Made by a program: the position numbers and the translations under genes
In this document: positions 9,758 to 18,193 of the stretch, in pieces
How positions within the stretch are numbered: the first letter of the stretch is position 1
Layout: the number at the start of each line of letters is the position of its first letter
Assembly (NCBI GenBank): GCA_938006335.1
Contig: CALLMF010000032.1
Coordinates: forward strand, 1-64,000
Direction: 5' to 3'
From: an uncultured Granulosicoccaceae bacterium
GTDB lineage: Bacteria; Pseudomonadota; Gammaproteobacteria; Granulosicoccales; Granulosicoccaceae
Length of the DNA stretch: 64,000 nucleotides
Notes under the pieces: model-generated
Seen by the model: only the letters and a program-made list of their open reading frames with translations
Database searches by the model: none
What the model was told of the DNA's origin: nothing

Positions 9758-10674
9758 GTTCGTGCTCCGAACAGACCGGAAGGCTTCAGTACCAGCACGA
9801 TCGCCATCAACACATAGATCGACATCGATGCCAACGAAGAACCGACGGTTGCCGCCGCAGAGCTGTCCATGAACAGAGCAAAGAGTGGCGGCAGGAACAA
9901 GCGACCGAGCGTGTCAGTCAGTCCCACCAACAAGGCACCGATAAACGCTCCCTTGATGGATCCGATGCCACCGATCACGATGACGACAAAGGCGAGGATC
10001 AATACCGGCTCACCCATACCCACCTGAACCGATTGGATCGCACCGACCAACGCACCAGCCAGACCAGCGAGGGCCGCACCCAGAGCGAAGACCACGGTGT
10101 AGAGACGGCCGATATCCACCCCCAGGGCGGCGATCATTTCACGATCGCTGGCGCCGGCGCGGACCTGCATGCCGATGCGGGTATGCGCGATGAGCAGGTA
10201 CAGGCCCAGCGCCACCACCAGCCCTGTCGCTATGAGTGCAAGTCGGTAGCGTGAGTACAGTATGCCGCCGGGCAAGGACACCGTACCGGACAAGGCTGTA
10301 GGGATATCAAGAAACAACGGAAACGACCCGAACACCCAGCGCACACCTTCCGAGAAGATCAGGATGAGCGCGAAGGTCGCGAGCACCTGATCCAGATGCT
10401 CTCTTGCGTACAGACGTCTGAGTACAAGCACTTCAACCAATGCGCCCGCTGCCGCAGCCGCAGCCAGTGCCGCAACCAGGCCGAGCAGGAAAGAGCCTGT
10501 AGCAGACGCAACTCCAGCCGCGGCGAAGGCCCCGACCATGAACAGCGAGCCGTGCGCGAGATTGATCAGGCCCATCACACCAAATACCAGTGTGAGACCC
10601 GCTGCCATCAGGAACAGAACGACGCCCGACTGGACGCCGTTGAGTACCTGTTCGGCGATCAGGACAGGAGACAT
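9754..10674 (-). CDS. livH: Liv-type ABC transporter permease LivH
   Basis: A 306-residue inner membrane permease with the LivH signature GLTLVFGVMGLINLAHGSLFMVGAF near the N terminus and GGIGSIKGAFIGALLVG towards the C terminus. The ATG at 10674 is chosen because the longer in-frame option (10719) would begin inside a strong hairpin followed by a T-rich run that separates livJ from livH. It pairs with LivM. Confidence 0.92.
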   Translation of the reverse strand: MSPVLIAEQVLNGVQSGVVLFLMAAGLTLVFGVMGLINLAHGSLFMVGAFAAAGVASATGSFLLGLVAALAAAAAAGALVEVLVLRRLYAREHLDQVLATFALILIFSEGVRWVFGSFPLFLDIPTALSGTVSLPGGILYSRYRLALIATGLVVALGLYLLIAHTRIGMQVRAGASDREMIAALGVDIGRLYTVVFALGAALAGLAGALVGAIQSVQVGMGEPVLILAFVVIVIGGIGSIKGAFIGALLVGLTDTLGRLFLPPLFALFMDSSAAATVGSSLASMSIYVLMAIVLVLKPSGLFGART

Positions 10675-10691
10675 CTGCGTTGCAGAAAGAA

Positions 10692-10716
10692 AGACGAGCG
10701 CCCCACGGGCGCTCGC
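10692..10716 (-). terminator. Hairpin between livJ and livH
   Basis: Read on the minus strand, GAGCGCCC and GGGCGCTC form an 8-bp stem around a 3-base loop, followed directly by GTCTTTCTTTC. It lies between the livJ stop and the livH start. This looks like a partial rho-independent terminator or an mRNA-stabilising hairpin that would let the binding protein be made in excess of the permease. Confidence 0.65.
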
Positions 10717-10734
10717 CACTATCGCTATGGACCG

Positions 10735-11895
10735 TTACAGAGCGCAGTCTGCAGCGTGTACGTCACCATGGTCGGTGAGAGTGACCCCGAGAGTGCGATT
10801 GGTATAGACGTCACCCTCCTTGATCACCTCGCGCACGTAGATGTCCTGTACCGGGTGATTGTTGGAACCGAAAGCAAAGTCACCGCGCGTACTGTCGAAA
10901 TCAGCGGCCTTGAGGGCTGCACGAAAAGCTTCCTGATCGCTGACATCTGCGCTCGCCATGGCGCTCAGCAACAGATTTGCAGTATCAAAACCCTGACTGG
11001 CGTAGAGAGAAGGCAATCGCCCGTACTTCTCTTCAAAGCTGGCAACAAACGCAGCGTTGGTCTCGTTGTCGAGGTCCTTGCCCCATTGCGAGGTATTGCG
11101 CACACCCAGTGCTGCATCTCCTACCGCCTGCAGGATGCCCTGATCGAAGCTGAACGCAGGGCCTACCACCGGCAGGTCGATGCCATTGTCGGCAAACTGC
11201 TTCAGGAACGAGATACCCATACCGCCGGGAAGAAAGAAGAACACGCTATCTGCATCAGATGCTCGGATCTGCGCGATTTCAGCAGCGTAGTCCGTCTGGC
11301 CCAGCTTGGTGAACAACTCTCCCGAAAGCTCACCTTCGAAGGTGCGCTTGTAGCCGGTCAGCGCGTCTTGCCCGGCCGGATAGTTGGGCGCAAGGATAAA
11401 ACTGTTTTGATACCCCTCGGCAGTGGCATGGGCACCCGCCGCTTCATGCAGGGCATCGTTCTGCCAGGCGACGTTGAAATAGTTGGCGTGACATCCTTTG
11501 CCTGCGAGAGCAGAAGGGCCGGCATTCGGTGAGAGGTAGAACTTGCCTTGTGCAGTTGCGCTTGGGACAACAGCCATCGCAAGGTTTGACCAGATGATGC
11601 CGGTGAGCACGTCCACTTTCTCGGACTGAATCATCTTGTCGGCGATCTGCACGGCCATTTCCGGCTTGCGCTGATCATCCTCGATGACCACCTCGATGTC
11701 CGTGTTTCCGGACTGCTCCACGGCGAGCATGAAGCCGTCGCGTACGTCAATGCCAAGCGATGCCCCACCACCGGACAAGGTGGTGATCATGCCTACCTTG
11801 ACGTCAGCCATCGCTGAGCTCGCAAGGCCCACGAAGAGGGCAGCTGCAATGGTGCTGCATCGGGCTGCGCGGCCAATGTTGATTCTATCTGTCAC
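10735..11895 (-). CDS. livJ: Liv-type periplasmic substrate-binding protein
   Basis: A 386-residue Peripla_BP_6 protein. A GTG start is chosen because the strong ribosome binding site GGAGGAG lies 6 bases upstream and the signal peptide ending in SSAMA starts right after it. The mature part begins DVKVGMITTLSGGGASLG, the usual ligand-cradle start, and contains YPAGQDALTGYKRTF and the lobe segment VFFFLPGGMGISFLKQF. It captures substrate in the periplasm for LivHMGF. The adjacent cupin and aldolase genes hint at a carboxylate or sugar-acid ligand, but nothing in the sequence fixes it. Confidence 0.9.
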   Translation of the reverse strand: MTDRINIGRAARCSTIAAALFVGLASSAMADVKVGMITTLSGGGASLGIDVRDGFMLAVEQSGNTDIEVVIEDDQRKPEMAVQIADKMIQSEKVDVLTGIIWSNLAMAVVPSATAQGKFYLSPNAGPSALAGKGCHANYFNVAWQNDALHEAAGAHATAEGYQNSFILAPNYPAGQDALTGYKRTFEGELSGELFTKLGQTDYAAEIAQIRASDADSVFFFLPGGMGISFLKQFADNGIDLPVVGPAFSFDQGILQAVGDAALGVRNTSQWGKDLDNETNAAFVASFEEKYGRLPSLYASQGFDTANLLLSAMASADVSDQEAFRAALKAADFDSTRGDFAFGSNNHPVQDIYVREVIKEGDVYTNRTLGVTLTDHGDVHAADCAL

Positions 11896-12198
11896 TGCGT
11901 ACTCCTCCTTTGTTGTTTCCCTCCAGACTACCAGTTCTTCCAGGAACATCGACATTCGGCGACGCCACCCTCGCCAGGGTAGCGCCCCCCAATGCACCAG
12001 AATGACTACGCCCGCACCCGAATGACCCGCTATTGGTTCGACCCACACCCGTGACTTCCCGGATAGTGTTCCCGCCGTTGTGAGCGATACAAAAAGGTCC
12101 GCTTCACGACGCGAATCGCATTTTCCAGTCCGATGGCGGAGAGTGTCGTCGCGCATTGGGATTCTGTTATTCGCGCACCTACTCGAGAACCGGACAAC

Positions 12199-13390
12199 AT
12201 GATTGCCAGATGCTCCGTCCTGTTCCTGATGTTGCTTTGCTCGTCGCAGGCGTTTGCCAGCGTCGACGAAGCGGTGGATACGTTCTTCAATGACTATCTC
12301 GGCTGATTCGCCAGCCTGGTCTTCACGTCGATTCCCTTGGGCGGGGCGGATTTCCCCCCATTGCCCGGTGGCTGCTGATCGCGGCTCTGATCTGCACGGG
12401 GTATTTCGGCCTCGTGCAGGTCAGCAAGTTCACGCTTGCCTTGGATGCAGATTCCTCGCGGTGGGTTTCGCGATCATGACCATCCTGGGTGCCATTGGTT
12501 GCGGCAACATGTTTCAGGGCAACCAGGCCAACGCGATGACCGTGTCGACCTTTGGTCTTCCCGACGGCTATGGATGGGTGGTTGGCCTGATACTCGCCGC
12601 CTTCGTGTTCCCGGTGATCATCGGCGGCATGCCATCGATTGCGAGCGTAACGTCGCGCCTTGTACCGGTCATGGCGGCCCTGAACATCCTGATGTCCATA
12701 ATCGTGATCGCAACGCATGCCAGCGATCTCGGGCCTGCCTTTGCCGCAATCTTCAATGGCGCGTTTTCCGCTGAGGGCGTTGCGGGCGGTTTTATCGATG
12801 CACTGATTCAAGGACTCAAGCGCGCCACCTTCTCGAACGAAGCCGGTGTTGGCTCCGCTGCCATTGCGCACTCGGCAGTAAAGACAAAGGAGCCGATCAC
12901 CGAAGGACTGGTCGCTCTGCTCGAACCCTTCATCGATACTGTCATCATCTGCACCATGACCGCACTTGCCATCACCATCTCGGGCATGAACGCTGGCTCA
13001 TTCGATGGCTCAGGCTTGACAGGTGTAAATCTCACGGCGGCGGCGTTTCACGAAACCGCCGATTGGTTCAAGTATCCGCTGGCCATTGCCGTTTTCATGT
13101 TCGCGATATCCACCATGATCTCCTGGTCGTACTACGGACTCGAGGCGTAGACCTACCTGCTCGGTGAAGGGCGTATCAACGAGACCATCTACAAGCTCAT
13201 GTTCTGCGTGTTCGTCGTGATCGGCGCCTCCATCAGCCTCGGTGCCGTGATTGACTTCTCCGGCGCTGCGATCTCCGCGATGAGTATCTTCAGCATCATC
13301 GGGCTCTACTTTCTGATGCCCTACGTCAAGACGGAACTCGCGTCTTTCATGGCTCGCATCCGATCAGGCGAAATCAAGCGCTTCGACTGA
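12199..13390 (+). pseudogene. Decayed alanine/glycine:cation symporter (AGCS family)
   Basis: Remains of a sodium:alanine symporter. The reading starts at ATG 12199 with a hydrophobic leader and a typical FFNDYLG segment, meets a TGA at 12304 exactly where a Trp or similar residue is expected, continues FASLVFTSIPL, then is lost. Recognisable AGCS sequence resumes in another frame from about 12460 (GCGNMFQGNQANAMT, then RATFSNEAGVGSAAIAHSAVKT and GLVALLEPFIDTV). A block of roughly 100 residues containing the first transmembrane segments is missing between these parts. A TAG at 13148 replaces the Trp of the usual AWTYLFGE motif, and the same frame continues to 13390. The gene cannot make a working carrier. 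Confidence 0.85.
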
Positions 13391-13427
13391 GTACACTGTC
13401 ACCCGTGATAGCCAGAGGACGCGAGTG

Positions 13428-13652
13428 ATGGAATCAGTGAGTTTCGTTCGAATGCAGGATGGCACGAGCGAGGAATACGAGTTTCTCGAGACCTTGGATG
13501 AGGCCGTCGAATTCTGCGAGCGCTACGACGAAAACTGCTTTGACCCAAACTACAACAGCGAGTCACTCGCGTTCTTCAGACCGATGTTGCAGGAGGTGTT
13601 TTCACGTGACCCTGCCTTCGGTGAGAGACAAGTAGACGCGCAAGAGGTCTAG
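13428..13652 (+). CDS. Small hypothetical protein
   Basis: A 74-residue acidic protein beginning ESVSFVRMQDGT, with a weak GAGG ribosome binding site before the ATG. The first residues resemble the N terminus found on some HD-type phosphohydrolases, but the catalytic domain is absent, so this is either a separate small protein or a truncated relative. It has no signal peptide or membrane segment. It lies 8 bases before the DUF3592 gene and may share its transcript. Confidence 0.5.
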   Translation: MESVSFVRMQDGTSEEYEFLETLDEAVEFCERYDENCFDPNYNSESLAFFRPMLQEVFSRDPAFGERQVDAQEV

Positions 13653-13660
13653 CACTCGTC

Positions 13661-14233
13661 ATGGTTGTAGACGTCACGCCAGGCGTACGACAAGAGCGTC
13701 CGCCTACTCGGCGCCGTAAGCTGCGCATTCCGTTTTTCGTCGCTGGCGTCGTGCTCCTGGTGATGAGTGCAGTCCTGCTCATGATCGGGGTCGTGAATCC
13801 GATAAGAGAGGCTCAGCTCATGAGTGCATGGACGGCGACGCCTGCAACCCTCGTTAACGCCACACTGCATGTAAAGCGAGGCGATGACAAGGACTCCTAC
13901 CGCGCAGAGGCGCTCTACTCCTTCGACGTCAACGGCGAAACATTCACCAATGACACGGTGTCGCTTCACGGCGGTTCCGATAACCTTGGCAACTACCAGA
14001 GAGACCTTGGAAGAGAACTTGTCTCCAAGTGGAAGTCCGGTACATCGATTAACGTCTTCTACAATCCGGCGGACCCTACCCAAGCCATCATCGATCGCTC
14101 GGTAAGAATGGGCATGCTGCTGTTCATGGGGCTGTTTTCAATACCGTTTGCTGTCGGCGGCATCTTCCTGATCATCGTTGCCTTGCGACAACGGCAGCCG
14201 CGAGCGACGGCGCGGCATAACCTCAGAGCGTAG
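13661..14233 (+). CDS. DUF3592 membrane protein
   Basis: A 190-residue inner membrane protein with two transmembrane helices, around residues 24-47 and 150-175, enclosing a soluble beta-rich domain. That domain carries family features: ATPATLVNATLHV, a Tyr-x-Phe-x-Val-x-Gly strand (YSFDVNGETFTND) and VFYNPADPTQAIID. DUF3592 proteins are widespread and of unknown function. The start is ATG or the nearby in-frame codon at 13661. Confidence 0.8.
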   Translation: MVVDVTPGVRQERPPTRRRKLRIPFFVAGVVLLVMSAVLLMIGVVNPIREAQLMSAWTATPATLVNATLHVKRGDDKDSYRAEALYSFDVNGETFTNDTVSLHGGSDNLGNYQRDLGRELVSKWKSGTSINVFYNPADPTQAIIDRSVRMGMLLFMGLFSIPFAVGGIFLIIVALRQRQPRATARHNLRA

Positions 14234-14373
14234 GATGCGGCACATCCCCGTGATGGGATTGCCCGGAACGTCGTTGCATGTCAGCCACGCAGCACCTGGC
14301 AGCTCGACCCCACGCCTGTAGCTAATCGTATCGGTTGCACTCAGACCAGCGCACAAGAACCAATCGGTTTACG

Positions 14374-14404
14374 CTTCCGTAATAATATCGATATTTTACG
14401 GAAG
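14374..14404. promoter_or_regulatory. AT-rich palindrome upstream of MBL-fold gene
   Basis: The arms CTTCCGTAA and TTACGGAAG are perfect complements, and between them sits a second palindrome, AATATCGATATT. The whole site ends 49 bases before the start codon of the MBL-fold gene. AT-rich dyads of this kind are typical operators of ArsR/MarR/TetR-type repressors. No T run follows, so a terminator is less likely. Confidence 0.5.
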
Positions 14405-14453
14405 TAGCCCTTAGGATGGGCTTGCTTAGGTCCCTCAACCCGGAGATTCATCC

Positions 14454-15389
14454 ATGTCCGACATCGTGTTACCGACCCGTCGACGCTTGCTTGGCGCCGG
14501 TGCTGCCCTACCTGTACTGGCCCTTGGTGCCGGCGGCAGTTCCATCGCACTCGCCCAGGAAGGCGCCGCCACGCCCAACGCCATCAAGCACACCTTCACC
14601 CTCGGCGAGTTCGAGGTGAGTACGCTGCTGGCGGGTGCGCGCGTGTTCGAAGACCCGCAGGGCACCTTCGGCATGAACGTCGAAGCCGACGAGTTTGCAG
14701 CGGTCAGCGAGGCCAATTTCATCCCGGCAGATGCGGCGCAAGCCTACTTCACGCCTACCGTGGTGCGCGCCGGTGACGACATCGTGTTGTTCGACACGGG
14801 CTTCGGGCCCGACAGCATACTGCCACCGCTGGCAGCGGCTGGAATCTCGGCCGAGGACGTGACCGTCGTGGTGATTACCCACATGCACGGCGACCACATC
14901 AGCGGCCTGTCGAGTGATGCCGGAGTCACTTTCCCGAATGCACGCTACGTGACCGGCCAGGTCGAGTTTGACGCATGGTCGGGTATGGACAACGACAACT
15001 TCAAGGCGAAGGTCGCCCCACTGGCAGAAAAGATGACATTCATCGGCGATGGCGAAGACGTGGTCTCCGGCATTACCAGCATGGCAGCCTACGGGCATTC
15101 GCCAGGCCACATGGCCTACCTGCTCGACTCGGGCGACAAGCAACTGCTGATCGCTGCCGACTTTGCCAACCACTACGTGTGGTCACTCGCCTACCCCGAC
15201 TGGGAAGTGCGTTTCGACATGGACAAGGCTGCAGCCACTGCAAGTCGCAAGAAAGTTCTCGCCATGTTGGAAGCGGAGCGTATGCCGTTCATCGGGTATC
15301 ACATGCCGTTCCCGGGATACGGTTACGTCGAAGCCGGTGGTGAGGGACAGTACCGCTACGTCCCCGCTTCCTACCAGATGAGTCTATAA
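14454..15389 (+). CDS. Exported MBL-fold metallo-hydrolase
   Basis: A 311-residue protein with a twin-arginine signal (TRRRLLGAG, then a hydrophobic stretch ending in ALAQE near residue 36), so it is probably folded in the cytoplasm and exported by Tat. The metallo-beta-lactamase motif THMHGDHISGL lies near residues 141-151, followed by GHSPGHMAYLL and IAADFANH, giving the binuclear metal site. The fold is used by lactonases and other hydrolases; the specific substrate is not evident. A palindromic operator candidate lies just upstream, so the gene is likely repressed until an inducer is present. Confidence 0.87.
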   Translation: MSDIVLPTRRRLLGAGAALPVLALGAGGSSIALAQEGAATPNAIKHTFTLGEFEVSTLLAGARVFEDPQGTFGMNVEADEFAAVSEANFIPADAAQAYFTPTVVRAGDDIVLFDTGFGPDSILPPLAAAGISAEDVTVVVITHMHGDHISGLSSDAGVTFPNARYVTGQVEFDAWSGMDNDNFKAKVAPLAEKMTFIGDGEDVVSGITSMAAYGHSPGHMAYLLDSGDKQLLIAADFANHYVWSLAYPDWEVRFDMDKAAATASRKKVLAMLEAERMPFIGYHMPFPGYGYVEAGGEGQYRYVPASYQMSL

Positions 15390-15409
15390 GTCCTGATCGC
15401 ACACCGATT

Positions 15410-15444
15410 GCAGGGTTGCCGGGCAGCTCGCTCGGCAACCCTGC
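15410..15444. terminator. Hairpin between convergent genes
   Basis: A 12-bp perfect stem, GCAGGGTTGCCG and CGGCAACCCTGC, around an 11-base loop, located between the stop codons of the MBL gene and the leftward dehydratase small subunit. It lacks a clear T tract on either strand, so it may act as a transcript-end structure more than a strong intrinsic terminator. Confidence 0.55.
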
Positions 15445-15875
15445 TATAGATCGTCAACTTTGAGAAGGCCGGTATCGCGATACGCGTCGGCTGCTTCGCG
15501 GATGTAGGCACCAGTATGTTCGGCGTCGTACTCGCTAGTGACCCACTGACACAAGGACAGCAGCTGGTCGTAAGTGGAACGCCCAGGGCGCAAGGACTCG
15601 TACAAGCGAAGTAGCTCTTCGTTGGGAATCCGCGTCATTTCAGCTGCGCGCGTGAGATTGCGGGCAACCTCGTGATAACCCGCTTCTTCAGCGAAGCGCG
15701 CCTGCATCATCAAGGTGTCGGCACTGATTGCCACATCGGCTTCTACCGCGTTGCCCGCGAGCACATCACTCAAGGTCAGATCATTCAACGGTCGACCGGA
15801 GTTGGCACGAACGTCGTCTCGATGACGTTCCCCGAGCGGAAATCCAGGCGCTATCTTGTCTTCCTTGCCGCTCAC
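15444..15875 (-). CDS. pduE: Diol/glycerol dehydratase small subunit
   Basis: A 143-residue small (gamma) subunit of coenzyme B12-dependent propanediol/glycerol dehydratase. Diagnostic segments are NDLTLSDVLAGNAVEADVAISADTLMMQA, RAAEMTRIPNEELLRLYESLRPGRST and the C-terminal REAADAYRDTGLL. It overlaps the fused large/medium subunit gene by 4 bases. The enzyme converts 1,2-diols or glycerol into aldehydes in the cytoplasm. Confidence 0.92.
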   Translation of the reverse strand: MSGKEDKIAPGFPLGERHRDDVRANSGRPLNDLTLSDVLAGNAVEADVAISADTLMMQARFAEEAGYHEVARNLTRAAEMTRIPNEELLRLYESLRPGRSTYDQLLSLCQWVTSEYDAEHTGAYIREAADAYRDTGLLKVDDL

Positions 15876-18106
15876 GGAAACATCACCTCAAGCTCCTCGA
15901 CAGGCTTGTCAGCAATGATCTGCCGTACTTCGCGATGATGCAGTAGCGTGGTGTGCACGATAAGTCGCAAGCGTGCCATGTTGTCGATGCTCATGGGCAC
16001 CGGATGCGGCGCACGATTCGTCGCATAGCAGGCCGCATTCCCCCCCAGCGTGCGGTAGCTTTCCAAACTGAGGTTAGGCGCCATGCTGAGTAGCTCCAGG
16101 TTATTGAGCGGCGCAAGCCCTTTCTTGTGTATCAGTGCCGTGCCCTTGGATTGCAACCCTATCGCGATGCCTGAGCCACTGAGATTCGCACCGGACAAAC
16201 CGATGTCGGCAAGGTCTGCGCCGTGCCACACCTTGACGACACGCGCTGGCAAGCCCTCGGCCTCGATGCCTTCCACTATCGCACTCAAGACTTCAGCATG
16301 ACTTAAATCTGCCAGCGTACGGTTGATAACCGTACCGAATGCAGGTCCTACCGCCACCACAACTTCAGGCACCTGACCTTCGAGCGCATCGCCGAGACGG
16401 TGAAGTACAAGATCACCATCGGGCGCTTCGTCCTCGATGAGCTTCTGTGGATCGAGTGCTTGAGGAATGTTCTGGATCTGTTGCCACGTCTCTCCGGCAA
16501 CCCGGTATCCACTACCTGGACCTTGGTAGTCATTGGGCGTATTGAGTGCGCATTGCACCTTGAAGTCCTTGTCGAAGATAGCAGACGTATGCAGGTAATC
16601 CCCCAGTACGCGCTGACGCTGCATCTCCAGCACACTCTCCGCGACATCCTTGAAGCCTGAGCGCGCGAGAGCTGCGACCACATCCAGTGCTGTCTTGTCA
16701 CTGTCCAGAAAAGCATCCGCCGCTGCAAGATCAGCCACCGAGTCACGGTCAGGCAGATCGTCCGAAGAAAACGCACACACTGCAGCCTCTACTTCGGCAT
16801 CAGTGATCGGCGGAAAACCCATCTCGCCAAAGACCGCTTGTATTGCTCTGGCCCCTTTCTCACGAATTTTCTGCACGGTATCTTCCTGCACTGGACGCAA
16901 TCCACCATCGATCTGCATGTCACGCTGAATCACCAGCCAGTCATCCATGTCTTCTGCATCAAAGTTACCGCCACCAAACAAGTTGTCCTTGCGTGGCATC
17001 ACCGAATGGCCCGATGTGATGAAGTCCGTCCCCGGCAACATCTGCAGCATCAACTTGGCGGTCTTTCGCATCTGACTGTGTGACGACATCGCGTCGTTGC
17101 CTGCGGCAACTTCAAGACCCAGTGCAGCGGCGACGAGATTCTCCGCGAAAACGCCACGCACACCGTCCGGAAGACTCTCTGGCAGGGCGATGCAGGAGAT
17201 CGATCCATTCTGAACACCCTGACTACCCGCACCCTTGACCATCAGCAAACACCTGACTTCCAGGTACAGCATCGACCAGCCGAGGCCATAGCCCATCAAC
17301 GCCTCGGAACCCGACCCCGAGGTAAACCGCGACTTGACACCTCGCGAGGCATACGCCGATGCCAGCAAGCCCTTGGACCACGGCGTGTCATCACCATCCA
17401 GAAAACTCGGAATGGTGCCGTATACCGATAGCGTTTCTGCGTAGGTGGCTAGGCCCTTCATGGCGAGACGCAGATTGAGCGCCTCTTCGCAGGAGATCTG
17501 TGTCATCACGCCTGGGCGACCCACCTGCGAGCCAACGAGCAGTGCGAGTGCGCTGAACGGCGCCATGCGAGAGACGCGTACCGTCGTCTCCTCTTCGGCG
17601 AATCCGCGCAGCCCGGCTTCAGCAGCATCAGCAGCCAGCAAGGCCGGGTTTTCTTTCCAGTTGGTGACATGCGCCTGATCAGCTGGCTGCTTGCGCTGAC
17701 GCATCTTCTGCATCGCCATCATCATCTCGACCACGTTGAGATGACCGACCACCTGCGCGATCCTCGCCGGAGTCAACGAAGCGAACACGTCCATGACCTC
17801 CCGCTGCGACACATTGATGTCAACCAGCATTCGGGCGATGGCTAGCGAATCGAGCTGCATGGCCTCTGACGCGCCATCAAGCTTGATGGCGTGCAAAGCG
17901 ATGAAGCGGTCAATCGCATCAAACTCGGATTCCACGCGGCCATCCATTTCCACGATTCGCCCATCCTTGATCGTGAGTGATGGATCAGGGTCCCCCGGGC
18001 TATCCATGACCTTGAGCCCAAGCTCCGGCCACTCACGGATAAACACTTCCTTGTTGATATCGCGCTCTCGGAGCTTCTGGAATCTCTTGGACCGAGCGTG
18101 TGTCAC
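15872..18106 (-). CDS. B12-dependent diol/glycerol dehydratase, fused large and medium subunits
   Basis: A single chain of about 744 residues combining the large (PduC-like, first ~540 residues) and medium (PduD-like, last ~200) subunits. Large-subunit markers are SKRFQKL near the start, FTSGSGSEALMGYGLGWS, QGVQNGSISCIALPES, LPGTDFITSGHSVMP and DYQGPGSGYR. Medium-subunit markers are VVVAVGPAFGT, LSGSGIAIGLQSKGTALIHKKGL and PLNNLELL. In the well-studied enterobacterial enzymes these are separate proteins. A GTG start with GGAGGG four bases upstream is preferred; an in-frame GTG at 18169 is possible. No reactivating factor, microcompartment shell or aldehyde-processing gene is seen beside it. 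Confidence 0.88.
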   Translation of the reverse strand: MTHARSKRFQKLRERDINKEVFIREWPELGLKVMDSPGDPDPSLTIKDGRIVEMDGRVESEFDAIDRFIALHAIKLDGASEAMQLDSLAIARMLVDINVSQREVMDVFASLTPARIAQVVGHLNVVEMMMAMQKMRQRKQPADQAHVTNWKENPALLAADAAEAGLRGFAEEETTVRVSRMAPFSALALLVGSQVGRPGVMTQISCEEALNLRLAMKGLATYAETLSVYGTIPSFLDGDDTPWSKGLLASAYASRGVKSRFTSGSGSEALMGYGLGWSMLYLEVRCLLMVKGAGSQGVQNGSISCIALPESLPDGVRGVFAENLVAAALGLEVAAGNDAMSSHSQMRKTAKLMLQMLPGTDFITSGHSVMPRKDNLFGGGNFDAEDMDDWLVIQRDMQIDGGLRPVQEDTVQKIREKGARAIQAVFGEMGFPPITDAEVEAAVCAFSSDDLPDRDSVADLAAADAFLDSDKTALDVVAALARSGFKDVAESVLEMQRQRVLGDYLHTSAIFDKDFKVQCALNTPNDYQGPGSGYRVAGETWQQIQNIPQALDPQKLIEDEAPDGDLVLHRLGDALEGQVPEVVVAVGPAFGTVINRTLADLSHAEVLSAIVEGIEAEGLPARVVKVWHGADLADIGLSGANLSGSGIAIGLQSKGTALIHKKGLAPLNNLELLSMAPNLSLESYRTLGGNAACYATNRAPHPVPMSIDNMARLRLIVHTTLLHHREVRQIIADKPVEELEVMFP

Positions 18107-18193
18107 GGTGCCCTCCGGGTATCGATGCGACAGAAGAGCATCCAGACCGGACGCGTCGCGCAACACCACTATGCCATAGGCCTCAGGGGCTGA

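Noticed and set aside
10396..11532. 378-residue rightward open frame over livH/livJ
   Set aside because: It is antisense to two firmly identified genes, rich in Arg/Cys/His as typical for shadow frames, and matches no family.
12304..13150. Stop-codon reassignment (Trp at TGA or TAG) in the symporter gene
   Set aside because: Both TGA and TAG are affected, a block is missing and the frame changes; the other genes use normal stops. Simple decay explains all.
14508..15173. 221-residue leftward open frame within the MBL gene
   Set aside because: Shadow of a gene with clear Tat signal and metal motif.
15410..15444. Firm rho-independent terminator call
   Set aside because: The stem is strong but no T tract follows on either strand, so the call is kept at moderate confidence only.
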